The notes beneath the pieces were generated by a model. It saw only the letters and a program-made list of their open reading frames with translations, made no database searches and was not told where the DNA came from. This document shows, piece after piece, positions 1-7,800 of a DNA stretch of 61,861 bases. Positions within the stretch are counted from its first letter, which is position 1, and each line of letters opens with the position of its first letter. A program made the position numbers and the translations under genes. Source of the DNA: Acidobacteriota bacterium (lineage in GTDB: Bacteria; Acidobacteriota; Vicinamibacteria; Vicinamibacterales; CAVVIG01); NCBI GenBank assembly GCA_003222395.1, contig QHWB01000065.1, forward strand, positions 1-61,861, in the 5' to 3' direction.

Positions 1-380
1 TCGCTGCTCGTGTCCGACAGCATGGCGACGCGATCGAGAATCGGCGCGAACTCGCGGCCGAGCATCTGCATCAGGAGACCGAGCTGCAGCGCCGCTTCGC
101 TGGTCGGGAACCGCGAAACGACCGGACGCAGCGAGGCTTCGGCGTCGGCGTACCGTCCGCGCGCGATCGCCGCGCGCGCGCGAAGCGCCACGACGTTGGG
201 ATCGCGGGTATCCAGTTTTTCGGTGAGCGTGTCGACCTCCGCGTAGCGTCCTTCGATGAGCGCGCGGGCGGCGGCCTGGAGCGGCGTCGCCGCGCGGCGA
301 GGCGCCTGCGCGGTCCCGGCGCTCGGCAGCGCCAGGAACACGAGAGCGCCAATCAAGAGGGACAGGCGCGTCAAATTCAT
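1..380 (-). CDS. Exported TPR-type protein, N-terminal part only
   Basis: The reading frame starts at an ATG at 380 and runs off the left edge, giving 126 codons. The protein opens with a signal peptide (MNLTRLSLLIGALVFLALPS, cleavage near TAQA). It continues with helical Ala/Arg-rich repeats of TPR character, such as AARALIEGRYAEVDTL and AIARGRYADAEASLR, which suggests periplasmic or envelope protein-protein interaction. No catalytic motif is visible in this part. A TATAAT hexamer lies 10 nt before the ATG and there is no Shine-Dalgarno. The gene is co-oriented with the methyltransferase operon but has its own promoter-like sequence. The call rests on repeat character, so the exact family is open. 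Confidence 0.7.
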   Translation of the reverse strand, partial: MNLTRLSLLIGALVFLALPSAGTAQAPRRAATPLQAAARALIEGRYAEVDTLTEKLDTRDPNVVALRARAAIARGRYADAEASLRPVVSRFPTSEAALQLGLLMQMLGREFAPILDRVAMLSDTSS

Positions 381-390
381 GACCGGTCGT

Positions 391-396
391 ATTATA
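391..396 (-). promoter_or_regulatory. -10 element of the TPR gene, probably leaderless
   Basis: The minus strand reads a perfect TATAAT ending 10 nt before the ATG at 380. Transcription would begin within a few bases of the start codon. No convincing -35 was found. Confidence 0.45.
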
Positions 397-428
397 GGCT
401 GCAAGTCAGGTGCCGGAGATTTAGACGC

Positions 429-905
429 CTAGCGCGCGGGCCGGGCCGCTTTCCTGAGCATCCTCTCCTCGACAGCGACGCGCTTCCTCAGCAGCATGCC
501 GAAGATCGCCGTCGCGATCGGTCCGCTTATAAACGCGCCGGTCATCAGCGTGGCGCCCACGAGCTCGCCCACGACACCGATGTAATTGGGGTGCGCGACG
601 AAGCGGTAGGGTCCGCTCGCGACAAGCGGCGCGCCGGGAACGACGATGACGCGGAACGTCCAGGCCGGACCGAGCGTCGCAATCGCCCACCATTTCAGTG
701 CTTTTGCGGCAGCGAACAGTGTCGCGCCAGCGAGCAGTACGGAAAGGGACGGTCCGTCGCGCAGAGTCCCTTCGCCGAGCATGGCCAGAAACGCCCCGGG
801 ATAGGCGATTCGCATCATCTTATATATATCGTCCGGCGGCTCCACGCCGCCGCGGGCCCGCTGGGCCCGCTCGTTGGCTGCGGCACGGCGGGCCTCGAGC
901 AGCAT
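429..905 (-). CDS. Isoprenylcysteine carboxyl methyltransferase-family membrane protein
   Basis: This 158-residue protein carries the ICMT/phospholipid-methyltransferase signature: hydrophobic segments, then GPYRFVAHPNYIGVVGE and a C-terminal VEERML motif. The family S-methylates prenylcysteines, or O-methylates small lipophilic substrates, at the membrane. The first in-frame ATG is at 905, but the codons before it read VTALAVVIFLP, which completes the expected first transmembrane helix and has no start codon. Just upstream lies ATGTAACC; one extra G (ATGGTAACC) would restore an ATG in frame. The start may therefore be damaged. The gene follows the FAD oxidoreductase, separated only by a palindromic repeat copy, and is probably its operon partner. 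Confidence 0.8.
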   Translation of the reverse strand: MLLEARRAAANERAQRARGGVEPPDDIYKMMRIAYPGAFLAMLGEGTLRDGPSLSVLLAGATLFAAAKALKWWAIATLGPAWTFRVIVVPGAPLVASGPYRFVAHPNYIGVVGELVGATLMTGAFISGPIATAIFGMLLRKRVAVEERMLRKAARPAR

Positions 906-945
906 GGGCAGAAAAATGACGACGGCGAGGGCGGTTACATGAGGC

Positions 946-970
946 GTAGCGCGAGCCTTTCAGGCGAGCG
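946..970 (+). repeat. Palindromic repeat family 1, single copy
   Basis: GTAGCGCGAGCCTTTCAGG followed by CGAGCG is the same core as at 4803-4863, 23412-23814 and 57784-58000. On the minus strand it supplies the TGA stop of the FAD oxidoreductase (962-960) and fills the junction with the downstream methyltransferase. Confidence 0.7.
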
Positions 971-2144
971 GAACGGCATCGCAATCGCCGGCGCGGAGGA
1001 TGACGGCCTGCAGGATCGCGGGGGCGAGGCGGGCGCCGATGGCGGCGGCGCTGACGGCACGGGGCGACCCGACCAGCGCGCGCAGCGCGCGGTTGAAGCG
1101 CTGCTTTCCTGAAAATTCGCGCCGGCGGCGCGCGGCGAGACGGGCGTGAACTCCAGACCAGCCTCGCTCCAGCGCTTCGAGTGCGGCGGCGGCGGCGAGC
1201 TCCGCGCCTCGAATGGCAAAACGCAGACCGTCGCCGGTCATCGGATCGACGAACCCCGCAGCATCGCCGGCAATCAGTAGTCCGTCGATTGGGGTGTCTG
1301 TCGTGTCGACGGCAAGCGGCCCGAGGAGCACGGGTCCGCAGACGCCGCGCGCATCGGCAAAACGATCGCAAAGCATCGGGTCGCCGAGGACCGTTCGCGT
1401 CAGCAGCATCGTGGGATTGCGAAGCTCGGCATCCGCGGGCTGCGAAGGCTTGACCAGGCAGACATTGGTCAACCCTCCAGGCACCTGGGCGATCCCGAGG
1501 TACCAGTTTCTGCGCACATGCATCTCGCCCACCGCTGCAGAATCTGACAGCGGTCCGACACCGGTCCGACTCCGGTCCGACACGTGTCGGACCCCCGTGA
1601 AGTACGCGCCGATGGCCCAGCGCCGCGGGCGGACGGGATGACGCGCGAGGCCGAGGCCGAACGCGATCGTGGAGTGGCGGCCGTCGGCCGCAATCGTGAT
1701 GGGCGCGTCGAGGACGCGCTCGTGGCCGTTGTTGCCGACGATGACGCCGCCGACGCGCGCGTCGGCGACATCGGCGCGGTGCACGTGGACGCCCGATTCG
1801 AATTGACAACCTGCCGCCATCGCCGACTGCAGCAGCGCCCAGTCGAAATCGCGTCGCACGATCGCGCGCCCGCTCAGGCCGCGCGGATACCGTCCTTCGA
1901 TCGCGACGCCGCGTTCGCCGGTGACCAGCATCCCGCCGACGCGCAGTCCGCATCGCTCGATCGGCTCGACGACGCCAAGCTCCCGCAGGCGCGCGAGCGT
2001 TCCTGGGTTGACCGTGTCTCCGCACAGCTTGTCGCGCGGAAACGCTGCGCGATCGACGATGCGCACGCGGGCGCCGGCGCGCGCGAGCACCAGGCCGGCA
2101 ATCGAGCCGGCAGGACCCGCACCCACAATAAGGACATCATGCAT
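960..2144 (-). CDS. FAD-dependent oxidoreductase, geranylgeranyl reductase family
   Basis: The protein has 394 residues and starts at the ATG at 2144 (MHDVLIVGAGPAG); the open frame before it is only microsatellite sequence. The dinucleotide-binding GxGxxG (VGAGPAGSIAGLVL, residues 5-18), a DRAAFPRDKLCGD segment and the second FAD motif GLLIAGDAAGFVDPMTGDGL place it in the geranylgeranyl reductase/aromatic hydroxylase-like flavoprotein family. The substrate cannot be told. It lies between a ketosynthase and an ICMT-type methyltransferase in one orientation, which suggests a role in tailoring a polyketide or lipid. Residues about 181-200 (HVSDRSRTGVGPLSDS) are encoded by an in-frame palindromic repeat. 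The stop codon falls inside another repeat. Confidence 0.85.
   Translation of the reverse strand: MHDVLIVGAGPAGSIAGLVLARAGARVRIVDRAAFPRDKLCGDTVNPGTLARLRELGVVEPIERCGLRVGGMLVTGERGVAIEGRYPRGLSGRAIVRRDFDWALLQSAMAAGCQFESGVHVHRADVADARVGGVIVGNNGHERVLDAPITIAADGRHSTIAFGLGLARHPVRPRRWAIGAYFTGVRHVSDRSRTGVGPLSDSAAVGEMHVRRNWYLGIAQVPGGLTNVCLVKPSQPADAELRNPTMLLTRTVLGDPMLCDRFADARGVCGPVLLGPLAVDTTDTPIDGLLIAGDAAGFVDPMTGDGLRFAIRGAELAAAAALEALERGWSGVHARLAARRRREFSGKQRFNRALRALVGSPRAVSAAAIGARLAPAILQAVILRAGDCDAVPLA
1545..1602 (-). repeat. Palindromic repeat inserted in-frame in a flavoprotein gene
   Basis: Three tandem copies of a CGGTCCGACNC unit end in the palindrome GGTCCGACACGTGTCGGACC. The element lies inside the FAD oxidoreductase and is translated in frame. 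It adds about 17 polar residues between FTGV and GEMHVRR. Confidence 0.65.
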
Positions 2145-2280
2145 TGGGTAATTGGGGAATCGGGTAATCGGGTAATTGATTGACTGATTGCGAAGTGGAA
2201 CGTCCACGAAACGCTGTGCCCATTTACTCAATTACCCGATTACTCAATTACCCGATTACCCGATTATCCAATTATCCAAT
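2145..2280. repeat. Inverted pair of degenerate GGGTAATTGGGTAATCGGG tracts
   Basis: The whole spacer between ketosynthase and oxidoreductase is made of 9-11-nt units. The left tract (about 2145-2180) reads GGGTAAT/GGGGAAT on the plus strand. The right tract (about 2217-2280) is the reverse complement (ATTACCCGATTACTC). About 40 unrelated bases separate them. In the operon transcript the tracts could pair into a long hairpin just before the oxidoreductase start. Confidence 0.75.
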
Positions 2281-3558
2281 TCACGGTACGGTTCCAATGA
2301 CGATCGCGCTGTTCTTCGATCCAAAGCCGAGACAATTGCAGAGTGCCGCGTCGACGTCGCCGCGTCGGCCCTGGTTGGGAATGAAGTCGAGATCGCAGGC
2401 CGGATCGGGATCGCGCTGGTTGATTGTCGGCGGCAGAAAGCCGCGCGACAGCGCGAGCGCGGCGGTGACGACGCCGGCGGCGCCGCTCGCGCCCTGCGGA
2501 TGCCCGATCATCGACTTCACCGACGATCCCGCGAGCCGCTCGGCGTGATCGCCGAACAGCTGCCGCACGCACCGCGACTCCACGGCGTCGTTCAGCACCG
2601 TGGAGGTGCCGTGATAGCTCACGTAGCCGATGTCGTCGCGGCGGCGGCCCGACCGTTCGATTGCGAGCGACATGGCACGCACGATCTCCTCGCCGTCCGG
2701 CGCCATCTGCACGCGGTGGTAGGCGTCGCACGTCGACCCGTAGCCGTCGATGGACGCGTAGATCGTCGCCCCGCGCGCCCGCGCGCGATCCTCGCGCTCG
2801 AGCACCATCATCCACGCCCCCTCGCCGAGCACGAACCCGTCGCGTCCCTTGTCGAACGGCCGCGACGCTTCGGCCGGCCGCTCGTTGTACGCCATCGACA
2901 CCGCTTTCATGCGCGCGAAGCCGAAGATCATTCCGGGCGTGACGCACGCGTCGGTGCCGCCCGACAGCAGCACGTCGGCTTCGCCGCTCCTGATCAGCGC
3001 CGCCGCGTAGCCAATCGCGTCGGTGGAGCTCGTGCAGCCGCACGAGAGGACGTGGCTGACGCCGTGCAGCCGGAGCGAGATCGAAATCTCGCTTGACACC
3101 ATGCCGACGATCGACACGGGAATGGCGTAAGGCGTCACCTTGCGGCCGCGCTCGACGAAGAAGTCGTAGTACTGCCGCTCGCCCACGTCGATGCCGCCGC
3201 CGCCGCTGCCGATGACGACGCCCGATCCCGACTCGCCGATGGCGAGACCGGCGTCGGCCCAGGCTTCCCGCGCGGCGATGACGCCGATGAGCGCCGCGCG
3301 CGAGTACCGCTTCGGATCCGCCCGGTAATCGGGATCCCACAGGTCGTCGCCGTCGAGCGGCGGCACGTCGGCGATCGTCACCGGCGGCACCGCCGCGGCG
3401 ACGCGGCAGCCGAGATCGGCGGCGTCGAATCCGGTGATGGCGCGCGTGCCGCTGCAGCCGCGGCGCACATGATCCCAGAACCGTTCGCGGCCGACGCCGA
3501 ACGGCGAGACGGCGCCGATGCCGGTAATGACGATGCGGGAAGCGGGCGAACCGCGCAT
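2281..3558 (-). CDS. Beta-ketoacyl-ACP synthase family protein (KAS II/FabF-like)
   Basis: The protein has 425 residues, full length for a condensing enzyme. The Cys-His-His triad is present: Cys175 in SCGCTSSTDA, His316 in YHGTSTVLND and His353 in MIGHPQGASGAAG, with Lys348 just before. It would perform decarboxylative Claisen condensation on an ACP-bound chain. There is no ACP, ketoreductase or acyltransferase nearby. The first gene of the operon is followed by the flavoprotein and the methyltransferase, so a dedicated secondary-metabolite or unusual-lipid role is more likely than housekeeping fatty acid synthesis. The start has no Shine-Dalgarno, but TATAAG lies 7 nt upstream, preceded by TG. 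Confidence 0.9.
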   Translation of the reverse strand: MRGSPASRIVITGIGAVSPFGVGRERFWDHVRRGCSGTRAITGFDAADLGCRVAAAVPPVTIADVPPLDGDDLWDPDYRADPKRYSRAALIGVIAAREAWADAGLAIGESGSGVVIGSGGGGIDVGERQYYDFFVERGRKVTPYAIPVSIVGMVSSEISISLRLHGVSHVLSCGCTSSTDAIGYAAALIRSGEADVLLSGGTDACVTPGMIFGFARMKAVSMAYNERPAEASRPFDKGRDGFVLGEGAWMMVLEREDRARARGATIYASIDGYGSTCDAYHRVQMAPDGEEIVRAMSLAIERSGRRRDDIGYVSYHGTSTVLNDAVESRCVRQLFGDHAERLAGSSVKSMIGHPQGASGAAGVVTAALALSRGFLPPTINQRDPDPACDLDFIPNQGRRGDVDAALCNCLGFGSKNSAIVIGTVP

Positions 3559-3565
3559 GTGGCAA

Positions 3566-3573
3566 CTTATATC
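3566..3573. promoter_or_regulatory. Overlapping divergent -10 elements
   Basis: Only 23 bp separate two divergent start codons. The minus strand reads TGATATAAG ending 7 nt before the ketosynthase ATG. The plus strand reads TATATC ending 8 nt before the ATG at 3582. Both would give leaderless transcripts from one shared AT-rich core. Confidence 0.5.
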
Positions 3574-3581
3574 AGGTACGT

Positions 3582-4262
3582 ATGACCAGATTCGAGCGTC
3601 TGTTCGTCTGGTCCGGCGGTCTGCTGTTCGCCGGCTCGATCGCGCTGTGCGTGTGGTGGTACCTGTTCTACCTCGGACAGCCGCGGCCGCGGACCGGCCT
3701 CGCGCCGCTCGCGTACGACGCGGTGCTGCTGACGATCTTCGCGTGTCACCACAGCCTGTTCGCGCGCGGGTGGGTGAAACGCCAGCTGACGCCGATTCCT
3801 CCGCATCTGCGGCGATCGGTGTACGTCTGGATCGCCAGCGTGCTGCTGATCGCCGTGTGTCTGTTGTGGCGTACGCTCGGCGGCGAGCTGTACGATGCGT
3901 CGGGCGCCAGCGCCGGCGCGCTCGTTGTCGTGCAGCTCGCCGGCGTCGCGATCGCCGCGTGGTCGGTCGCGGAAATCGATCCGCTCGAGCTCGCGGGAAT
4001 TAGAACACCCGACGCGGAAGACGAGCTGCAATTTCAAGGCCCGTACCGGCTCGTACGCCATCCGCTGTATCTCGGATGGATCGTCGCGGCGTTCGGGACG
4101 CCCCATCTGACCGGCGACCGGCTCGCCTTCGCCATTCTGACGTCGCTGTACCTGGTGATTGCGATTCCTTGGGAGGAGCAGTCGCTCGTCCAGAGCTACG
4201 GCGGCCAGTACACGCGCTACCAGCGTCAGGTGCGGTGGCGCGTAATTCCTTTCATCTATTGA
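3582..4262 (+). CDS. NnrU/ICMT-like integral membrane methyltransferase
   Basis: The protein has 226 residues with about five or six hydrophobic segments. The C-terminal half has the family signature GPYRLVRHPLYLGWIV, then IPWEEQSLVQSYGGQYTRYQRQVRWRVIP, which is the SAM-binding region of isoprenylcysteine methyltransferase-like enzymes. It diverges from the ketosynthase over 23 bp, so the two may be co-regulated. The substrate is unknown. The start is chosen as the only upstream ATG, and it follows a TATATC box by 8 nt. Confidence 0.8.
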   Translation: MTRFERLFVWSGGLLFAGSIALCVWWYLFYLGQPRPRTGLAPLAYDAVLLTIFACHHSLFARGWVKRQLTPIPPHLRRSVYVWIASVLLIAVCLLWRTLGGELYDASGASAGALVVVQLAGVAIAAWSVAEIDPLELAGIRTPDAEDELQFQGPYRLVRHPLYLGWIVAAFGTPHLTGDRLAFAILTSLYLVIAIPWEEQSLVQSYGGQYTRYQRQVRWRVIPFIY

Positions 4263-4267
4263 AAATT

Positions 4268-4395
4268 CGCGTGGGGCCCCACATTTTCTGGTTCGCCGGG
4301 GCCCCACCCCGGCGCTGTTGCTCGGCGCATTCGCGCCTCGCAACGGCTCAAGGCTGTCACGCGCTGCCGTCGCTTACGCTCCGGATCCTGATTCG
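4268..4395 (+). repeat. GC-rich interspersed repeat family 2, copy A
   Basis: This copy begins GTGGGGCCCCAC, has a second GCCGGGGCCCCACCCCGGC hairpin, then GCTGTTGCTCGGCGC and GGCTCAAGGCTGTCACGCG. It matches, base for base over long stretches, the inverse of 19751-19894, and more weakly 60731-60802. It fills the spacer after the membrane methyltransferase. Confidence 0.8.
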
Positions 4396-4425
4396 ATGCA
4401 TTCCTGCTCAGCCAACGACCCGACG

Positions 4426-4764
4426 TTACCGATTGAAGCGCGAATCGTCGTCGCCCTGCGCGATGGTCGCCGCCGATCCGGCGTCGCCTTTCTGCAGGAA
4501 CACCATCGAGTGCTGCGAAGGGATGTCGAACTTCTTCCCGCACGTCTTGCACGTGACGGAGTCGTCGACTCGAATCATGTAGTCGCGCAGCTTTCCGTAC
4601 AGCGCGCGATCGCGATCGTCGGCGCCCGGCGGAATCCGATCCTTCCTCGTCCGCACGACCCATCGCATCTGATAGTCGTTCGTGCGCTTGCACCGCGGAC
4701 ACGCCAGCTTGTCGGTGCGCGTTTCGTTCCGGCTGTTGAAGAAGTCGCGTTCGTCGAGCGCCAT
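4426..4764 (-). CDS. Small zinc-ribbon protein of unknown function
   Basis: The protein has 112 residues, starting at the ATG at 4764 (MALDERDFFNSRNETRTDKL). Two CxxC knuckles (CPRC near residue 20, CKTCGKKFD near residue 70) form a probable treble-clef or ribbon Zn site. The intervening segment is charged (RTRKDRIPPGADDRDRALYGK). The C-terminus is Asp-rich and probably disordered. There are no membrane segments. A TGCTATGAT extended -10 lies 6 nt upstream, so the mRNA is probably leaderless. I do not recognise the family; nucleic-acid or protein binding is a guess from the fold only. Confidence 0.7.
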   Translation of the reverse strand: MALDERDFFNSRNETRTDKLACPRCKRTNDYQMRWVVRTRKDRIPPGADDRDRALYGKLRDYMIRVDDSVTCKTCGKKFDIPSQHSMVFLQKGDAGSAATIAQGDDDSRFNR

Positions 4765-4770
4765 GCCGCG

Positions 4771-4776
4771 ATCATA
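4771..4776 (-). promoter_or_regulatory. Extended -10 of the zinc-ribbon gene
   Basis: TATGAT, preceded by TGC on the minus strand, ends 6 nt before the ATG at 4764, with no Shine-Dalgarno between. Confidence 0.5.
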
Positions 4777-4802
4777 GCAGGCCGCGCAGGGCAGATCGCG
4801 GC

Positions 4803-4863
4803 GGTAGCGCGAGCCTTTCACGCGATCGTGGCCACGACGCTCGGCTGAAAGCCTCGCGCTACC
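4803..4863. repeat. Palindromic repeat family 1, inverted doublet
   Basis: The left arm GGTAGCGCGAGCCTTTCA (4803-4820) and right arm TGAAAGCCTCGCGCTACC (4846-4863) pair with a single mismatch around a 25-nt loop. This is the layout of REP-type doublets. The right arm supplies the TAG stop of the VPS10-type gene at 4859-4861. Confidence 0.8.
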
Positions 4864-7800
4864 GACGGATAGAAAATGCGGCCGCCCTCGCGAGGGTCGA
4901 CGAAAACAGGGCGGCGGAGTCGCGTGGGATGCGGCCCGGTGTATAAGGCGCGCCCAGCCGGTCGAGCTCCCGCTCGATGGCCGGCACGTCAGTGTCGACG
5001 AGCTGCCTGAGCGCCGCGCGCTCGGGCGCAAACAGCTCCATCGCAATCTGATACTGCTGCTCGTGCGTCGCCGTCGGCCGGGCGAGCGATCGATTCAGCT
5101 CGTTGCTGATCGTGTTGGCCCGCTCTGAAATCGCGACGGGCATCGGCACGCTCCGCGCGCCGAGCGACCGGTCGCCGCGCACGGCGACGAGAATTGCATT
5201 CAGCCGTTTCTGCATCCCTCGCGCCTGATCGTGCAGCGCGCGCGGCGCGGCGGGCGTCGCGTCGAGCGCCTTCACGATCGCCTCGAGCCGCGTCGTTGTG
5301 CTGCTGGCGAGCTCCAACGATCCCGCGATATCGCGCCGCAGCGCCTGGAGCTTCTCCTGAAACCGCCAGCGCGCGTCCTGGTCTGCCATCGTGTGCGCGG
5401 CCTGCGGGTCCATCACGACCTTGAACGTCGCGGGGCCGCCGAGTTCGGTCACGACTCCGCCGACGCGCTGCGACAAGGTGACGCGGTACTCGCCGGGCAC
5501 GACGTACGGACCGACCAGCGGATCGCCGAACAGCTCGTCGAGCTCGCCGCGCGGCCGATTGGGCGGCAGCTGATGCGCCGGCGCGCGCAGATCCCACGCA
5601 ACGCGCTGCAGTCCCTTCGCCACCGGTCCGGTGACGACGCGCACCGGCGTTCCGGACACGGACGCAATCGTCAGCAGGATCGCCGGCGGCTCTTCGTTCG
5701 CCTCCGCTCGCAACTGGTCGGCCGGCGGATATCGAATCGGCTGCCCCGCTTTCTCTGCCGCCTGCTCCGCTTCGGTGCGCTTTTCTTTCAGCGTCTTCAG
5801 ATCTTCCTTCAGGTAATACGTGAACACGGCGCCGTACGGCGGGTTGTCGCCGGTGAAGAACATCTCGCCCTGAAATCCCTTGCCGGGCATGCCGTACGGC
5901 ACCGTCGGGACGTAGAGCACGGCGTCCCTGACCGGATACAGCGTGGCGGCCGACGTCATCGTCGCGGCAGTGGACGTCCGAATCGGCGAGTAGTCGTCGA
6001 CGATGTACACGCCGCGCCCGAACGTGCCGAGGACGAGATCGTTCTCGCGCTTCTGGATCGCGATCTCGCGCACGGCGATCGTCGGCAGACCGGCAATCCT
6101 GGTCCAGTGCTGGCCGCCATCCCTGCTCCAGTACGCGGCGAACTCCGTTCCTGCAAAGACCAGATTGGGATCGACGTGGTCTTCCGCAATCGCGTACGTC
6201 GATCCGCGCTCCGGGAGATCGCCGGCGATCGACTTCCATGTCCGGCCGCTGTCGGCGCTCTTGAGGAGATACGGTTTGAAGTCGCCGTTCTGATGATTCT
6301 CCGCCGCGACGTACACCGTCGCCGCGTCGTGCTGCGACGCGCGAATGCGCGCGATGTACGCATCGGACGGCACGCCTGGAAGTCGATCGATCTTCCGCCA
6401 GTGGCCGCCGCCGTCCTCGCTCACCTGCAGGAGCCCATCGTCGGTGCCGACGTAGAGCAGCTGTTCTTTCTTCGGGCTTTCGGCGATCGCCGAGATGTTT
6501 CCGTAGAGCGCCGTCGAGGTGTTCTTCGCGACGGCGTCGGGCCCCCAGATCCTGCCCATCACCGGCAGCGTGTTGCGATCGATCTGCCTCGTCAAATCAG
6601 GAGAGATCGCCTTCCACGAATCGCCGCGATCGTCCGAGCGATACAGCACCTGCGCGCCGAGGTACAGCCGCGTGTGCAGGTGCGGCGAGATGATGAACGG
6701 CGAATCCCAGTTCCAGCGGAGCGGCGCGCCGGCCTTGTCCTCCTGCGGCTGGATGCCGACCTGCTCGCCGGTGCGCCGGTCGAAGCGGGTGATCACGCCG
6801 TGCTGCAGTTCCGCGTACACGGTGTTCGGATCTTCGGGATCGACGTGCGAGACGAAGCCGTCGCCGCCCTGTGTGACGAACCAGTCCTGGTTCAGGATGC
6901 CGTGCTCGGATCGCGTCCGCGACGGACCGCCGAGCGAGTTGTTGTCCTGGAGTCCGCCGTACACGTTGTAGAACGGCGCCGCGTTGTCGACGTCGACGTC
7001 GTAGTACTGCGCGAGCGGCAGGTTCTCGAAGAACGTCCACGTCGCGCCGCGATCGAACGAGCGATACAACCCGCCGTCGTTGCCGACGAGAAGATGGCCC
7101 GTATTCTCCGGATCGACCCAGATGATGTGGTTGTCGACGTGCATGTGCCGCTGCCCGAGCGACCGGAGCGTCTTCCCGGCATCGTCTGAGACCTGGAAGA
7201 TGACGTCGGGCACGTAAATGCGATCGACGCTGACCGGATCGGCGAAGACGTCGCCGTAGTACATCGAGCCCTGGTTGTAGTCGCTGCGCTTCTCCCACGT
7301 GACGCCGTTGTCGGTGGAGCGATAGATGCCGCCTTTGCCGTTCGCCGCCTCGACGTTCGCATACAGCACGTCCGGATTGACCGGCGAGATGGCGAGGCCG
7401 ATGCGTCCGAGCTGTTCGGTGGGCAGCCCGGTGGTGATCTTCTTCCACGTCTTCCCGCCGTCCGTGCTGCGATGAATCGCGCTCTCGGGTCCGCCGTTGA
7501 TCATCGTGAAGAAATGACGGCGCCGCTGGTACGACGAAGCGACGACGACGTCCGGGTTGCGCGGATCGATGACGACGTCGGTGACGCCGGTGTTGTCGGA
7601 AATCTTCAGCACCTGCGTCCACGTGCGGCCGCCGTCAACCGTCTTGTAGAGGCCGCGCTCGCCGCCCGGCGCCCACAGCGGGCCCTGCGCCGCGACCAAC
7701 ACCGTGTCGCTGTCTTTGGGACTGATGACGATGCGGCCGATGTGCTCGGAGGTCTTGAGGCCGACGTTGGTCCACGAACGGCCGCCGTCGTCGCTCTTGT

